Below, in pieces: positions 6,582-7,479 of a stretch of 7,479 bases of DNA. The notes under the pieces were generated by a model that was given only the letters and a program-made list of their open reading frames with translations, did no database searches and was not told the DNA's origin. How positions within the stretch are numbered: position 1 is the first letter of the stretch; each line of letters begins with the position of its first letter. Both the position numbers and the translations under genes were made by a program. Source of the DNA: an uncultured Litorivicinus sp. (GTDB taxonomy: Bacteria; Pseudomonadota; Gammaproteobacteria; Pseudomonadales; Litorivicinaceae); assembly GCA_938091715.1 (NCBI GenBank), contig CALKMT010000164.1:1-7479 (forward strand), given 5' to 3'.

Positions 6582-6959
6582 ATGGAACATTCACCTGGAT
6601 TTGAGGCCATTTGCAACGCAGCCCGGGGCCGAGTGCAAGAAACGGATGTCGCCAGCGTGAACCTGCGCCTGCAACAAGGTGAGCACCTGACGCTCATCGA
6701 TGTTCGAGAAGATCGCGAGTTTGCTAACAACCGAATCCCAGGCGCCGTGCATCTAGGCAAAGGGGTCATTGAACGGGATATCGAGGGCCAATTCCCGGAC
6801 AAGGACCAAGAGCTGATCCTGTATTGTGGCGGCGGCTATCGCAGCGCCCTAGCCGCAGATAACTTGCAACAGATGGGGTACACGCACGTCATTAGCATGG
6901 ACGGCGGCGTCCGAGCCTGGAAATCGGCCGGTTTAGCGCTGGACGAGAGCCCGAACTAA
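6582..6959 (+). CDS. Single-domain rhodanese-like sulfurtransferase
   Basis: This 125-residue protein is a stand-alone rhodanese domain, a family that carries persulfide sulfur on an active-site cysteine and hands it to acceptors such as cyanide, thiols or sulfur-carrier systems. Visible are LTLIDVREDREFANNRIPGA (37-56, the strand and CH2A-type DVRE..F...I.GA motif), HLGKGVIERDIE (57-68), and the active loop CGGGYRS (82-88) with Cys82 and Arg87 in place, then AADNLQQMGYTHVISMDGGVRAW (91-113), the usual C-terminal block. No signal peptide is seen, so it is cytoplasmic. A perfect GGAGGT (6571-6576) sits five bases before the ATG and runs into the gatB stop, so it is very probably the fourth gene of the gat operon. 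The residues 61-68 (GVIERDIE) resemble a subgroup of bacterial rhodaneses. The physiological acceptor is unknown. Confidence 0.93.
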   Translation: MEHSPGFEAICNAARGRVQETDVASVNLRLQQGEHLTLIDVREDREFANNRIPGAVHLGKGVIERDIEGQFPDKDQELILYCGGGYRSALAADNLQQMGYTHVISMDGGVRAWKSAGLALDESPN

Positions 6960-7060
6960 ACGACGGTGACACCCGCCGCAGCGATCAAAAACAAACAACC
7001 AAGAATTCGCATCCGATGCTCCTGTGATTCAAAGGTTACCTATCAAAGGTAGCCCAAGGA
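6960..7060. other. Convergent intergenic stretch without a gene
   Basis: These 101 bases separate the end of the plus-strand gat operon from the stop of the minus-strand E1-like gene. The middle (about 6983-7006) is A-rich on the plus strand and T-rich on the minus strand (including GTTTGTTTTTG). The right end forms part of a long imperfect palindrome. I see no coding sequence and no classic hairpin-plus-T-run terminator for the plus strand. Confidence 0.6.
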
Positions 7061-7067
7061 TCACAGG
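7021..7067. repeat. 47-bp imperfect palindrome at the 3' ends of convergent genes
   Basis: The outer arms 7021-7030 (CCTGTGATTC) and 7058-7067 (GGATCACAGG) pair over 10 bp with one G-T wobble. After a 3x3 internal loop, the inner arms 7034-7041 (GGTTACCT) and 7047-7054 (AGGTAGCC) pair over 8 bp with one wobble, closing a 5-base loop. The palindrome covers the stop codon (7063-7061) of the E1-like gene. No T-run follows on the plus strand. On the minus strand a T-rich stretch begins about 15 bases downstream, too distant for a standard intrinsic terminator. It may act as a transcript-end stabiliser, a weak bidirectional terminator, or be a REP-like element. Confidence 0.55.
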
Positions 7068-7479
7068 CTGCAAGCACAACCGGGGCGTTTGCCAAACTTG
7101 AATTCACTCGGCGTCAGCAACGCCCCGTCCCAGCGCCGCAGGCGGCCGGTGGGCAAACGATGCATGCCCGACAAGTGCGCCAGAGCCCACTGGGCTTGGG
7201 TGCTGGCCACGGTGACCACCACCGGGCCCAATACGCCTGAAGCCTCGCAGGTTTGCCCCGGATCAATTTGCTGGCCAAACACGCAATCAAAACACGCCGT
7301 ACCCCGTTGACTAGGGTCAAAGGCCGCGCAATGGCCGGACAGACTGATCGCCGAGCCCAGAATCCACGGAATACCCTGCCGACGGGATTCAGCCCCCAGT
7401 TGTTGCCGTGTGACCCAACGGTCTGAGGCGTCAATCCACAGATCAAAGGCCTGACCCTGCTCGGCCAGCCACTCCTGAT
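7061..7479 (-). CDS. ThiF/MoeB/HesA-type E1-like adenylyltransferase, C-terminal part
   Basis: Only the last 138 codons are visible (first full codon at 7477); the N-terminal ATP-binding fold lies beyond the right edge. The family adenylates the C-terminal glycine of small sulfur-carrier proteins (ThiS, MoaD and relatives). Features matching the C-terminal half are DLWIDASDRWVTRQQL (12-27), equivalent to the usual D..D.tDN...R..L; GIPWILGSAISLSGHCAAF (35-53); ACFDCVFG (62-69), the first zinc CxxC; QTCEASGVLGPVVV (75-88), with the cysteine corresponding to that of ThiF/MoeB; STQAQWALAHLSG (92-104); and GRLRRWDGALLTPSEFKF (110-127) ending in CAC. There is no C-terminal rhodanese domain, unlike MoeZ/Uba4. 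Oddities are SDR in place of the common TDN and CxC in place of the second CxxC. I cannot tell MoeB from ThiF from this fragment. It faces the rhodanese gene. Confidence 0.85.
   Translation of the reverse strand, partial: QEWLAEQGQAFDLWIDASDRWVTRQQLGAESRRQGIPWILGSAISLSGHCAAFDPSQRGTACFDCVFGQQIDPGQTCEASGVLGPVVVTVASTQAQWALAHLSGMHRLPTGRLRRWDGALLTPSEFKFGKRPGCACSL

Noticed and set aside
3393..6959. gat genes plus rhodanese as a novel defence or modification system
   Set aside because: gatC, gatA and gatB are complete, orthodox housekeeping genes with intact catalytic residues and nothing defence-like nearby.
7021..7067. Palindrome as an integron attC or canonical rho-independent terminator
   Set aside because: No GTTRRRY/RYYYAAC core sites or neighbouring cassette genes are seen, and no T-run directly follows the hairpin on either strand.
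7114..7446. Minus-strand open frame of 110 codons at the right edge
   Set aside because: A different minus-strand frame (stop at 7061) gives the E1-like protein with its conserved cysteines; this frame has no motif.

Overview
This window reads as a stretch of conserved housekeeping chromosome from a gammaproteobacterium. The main evidence is gene order. A minus-strand cluster mreB-mreC-mreD-maf-rng is transcribed away from a plus-strand gatC-gatA-gatB operon, with the two groups diverging from one 121-bp intergenic region. The first order is shared with E. coli and Pseudomonas; the divergent gatCAB partner is, from memory, typical of Pseudomonas-like lineages and absent from E. coli. Coding density is high, the DNA is moderately GC-rich, and I see no mobile element, CRISPR array, tRNA, rRNA or phage signature.

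Layout: (1) 1-3271, minus strand: rng (5' part only; the gene runs off the left edge), maf, mreD, mreC and mreB. In transcription order mreB comes first. mreC, mreD, maf and rng are joined by 1-bp, 4-bp and 11-bp overlaps, so this is almost certainly one operon. MreB, MreC and MreD form the core of the rod-shape (elongasome) machinery; Maf is a nucleotide pyrophosphatase and RNase G an endoribonuclease. (2) 3272-3392: divergent regulatory region with a strong inverted repeat that ends exactly at the mreB start codon. (3) 3393-6579, plus strand: gatC, gatA and gatB, translationally coupled, encoding the tRNA-dependent amidotransferase that makes Asn-tRNA and/or Gln-tRNA. (4) 6582-6959: a single-domain rhodanese gene starting 2 bp after gatB. 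(5) 6960-7060: short intergenic stretch with an imperfect palindrome at its right end. (6) 7061-7479, minus strand: the C-terminal part of a ThiF/MoeB/HesA-type E1-like enzyme, convergent with the gat operon and cut by the right edge.

I found no undescribed multi-gene system. The observations most worth checking are cis-level: the 11-bp inverted repeat abutting the mreB ATG, which has no clear Shine-Dalgarno; a possible non-standard ATC start for mreC; the 47-bp palindrome covering the stop codon of the E1-like gene; and substitutions at normally conserved positions in that E1-like protein.
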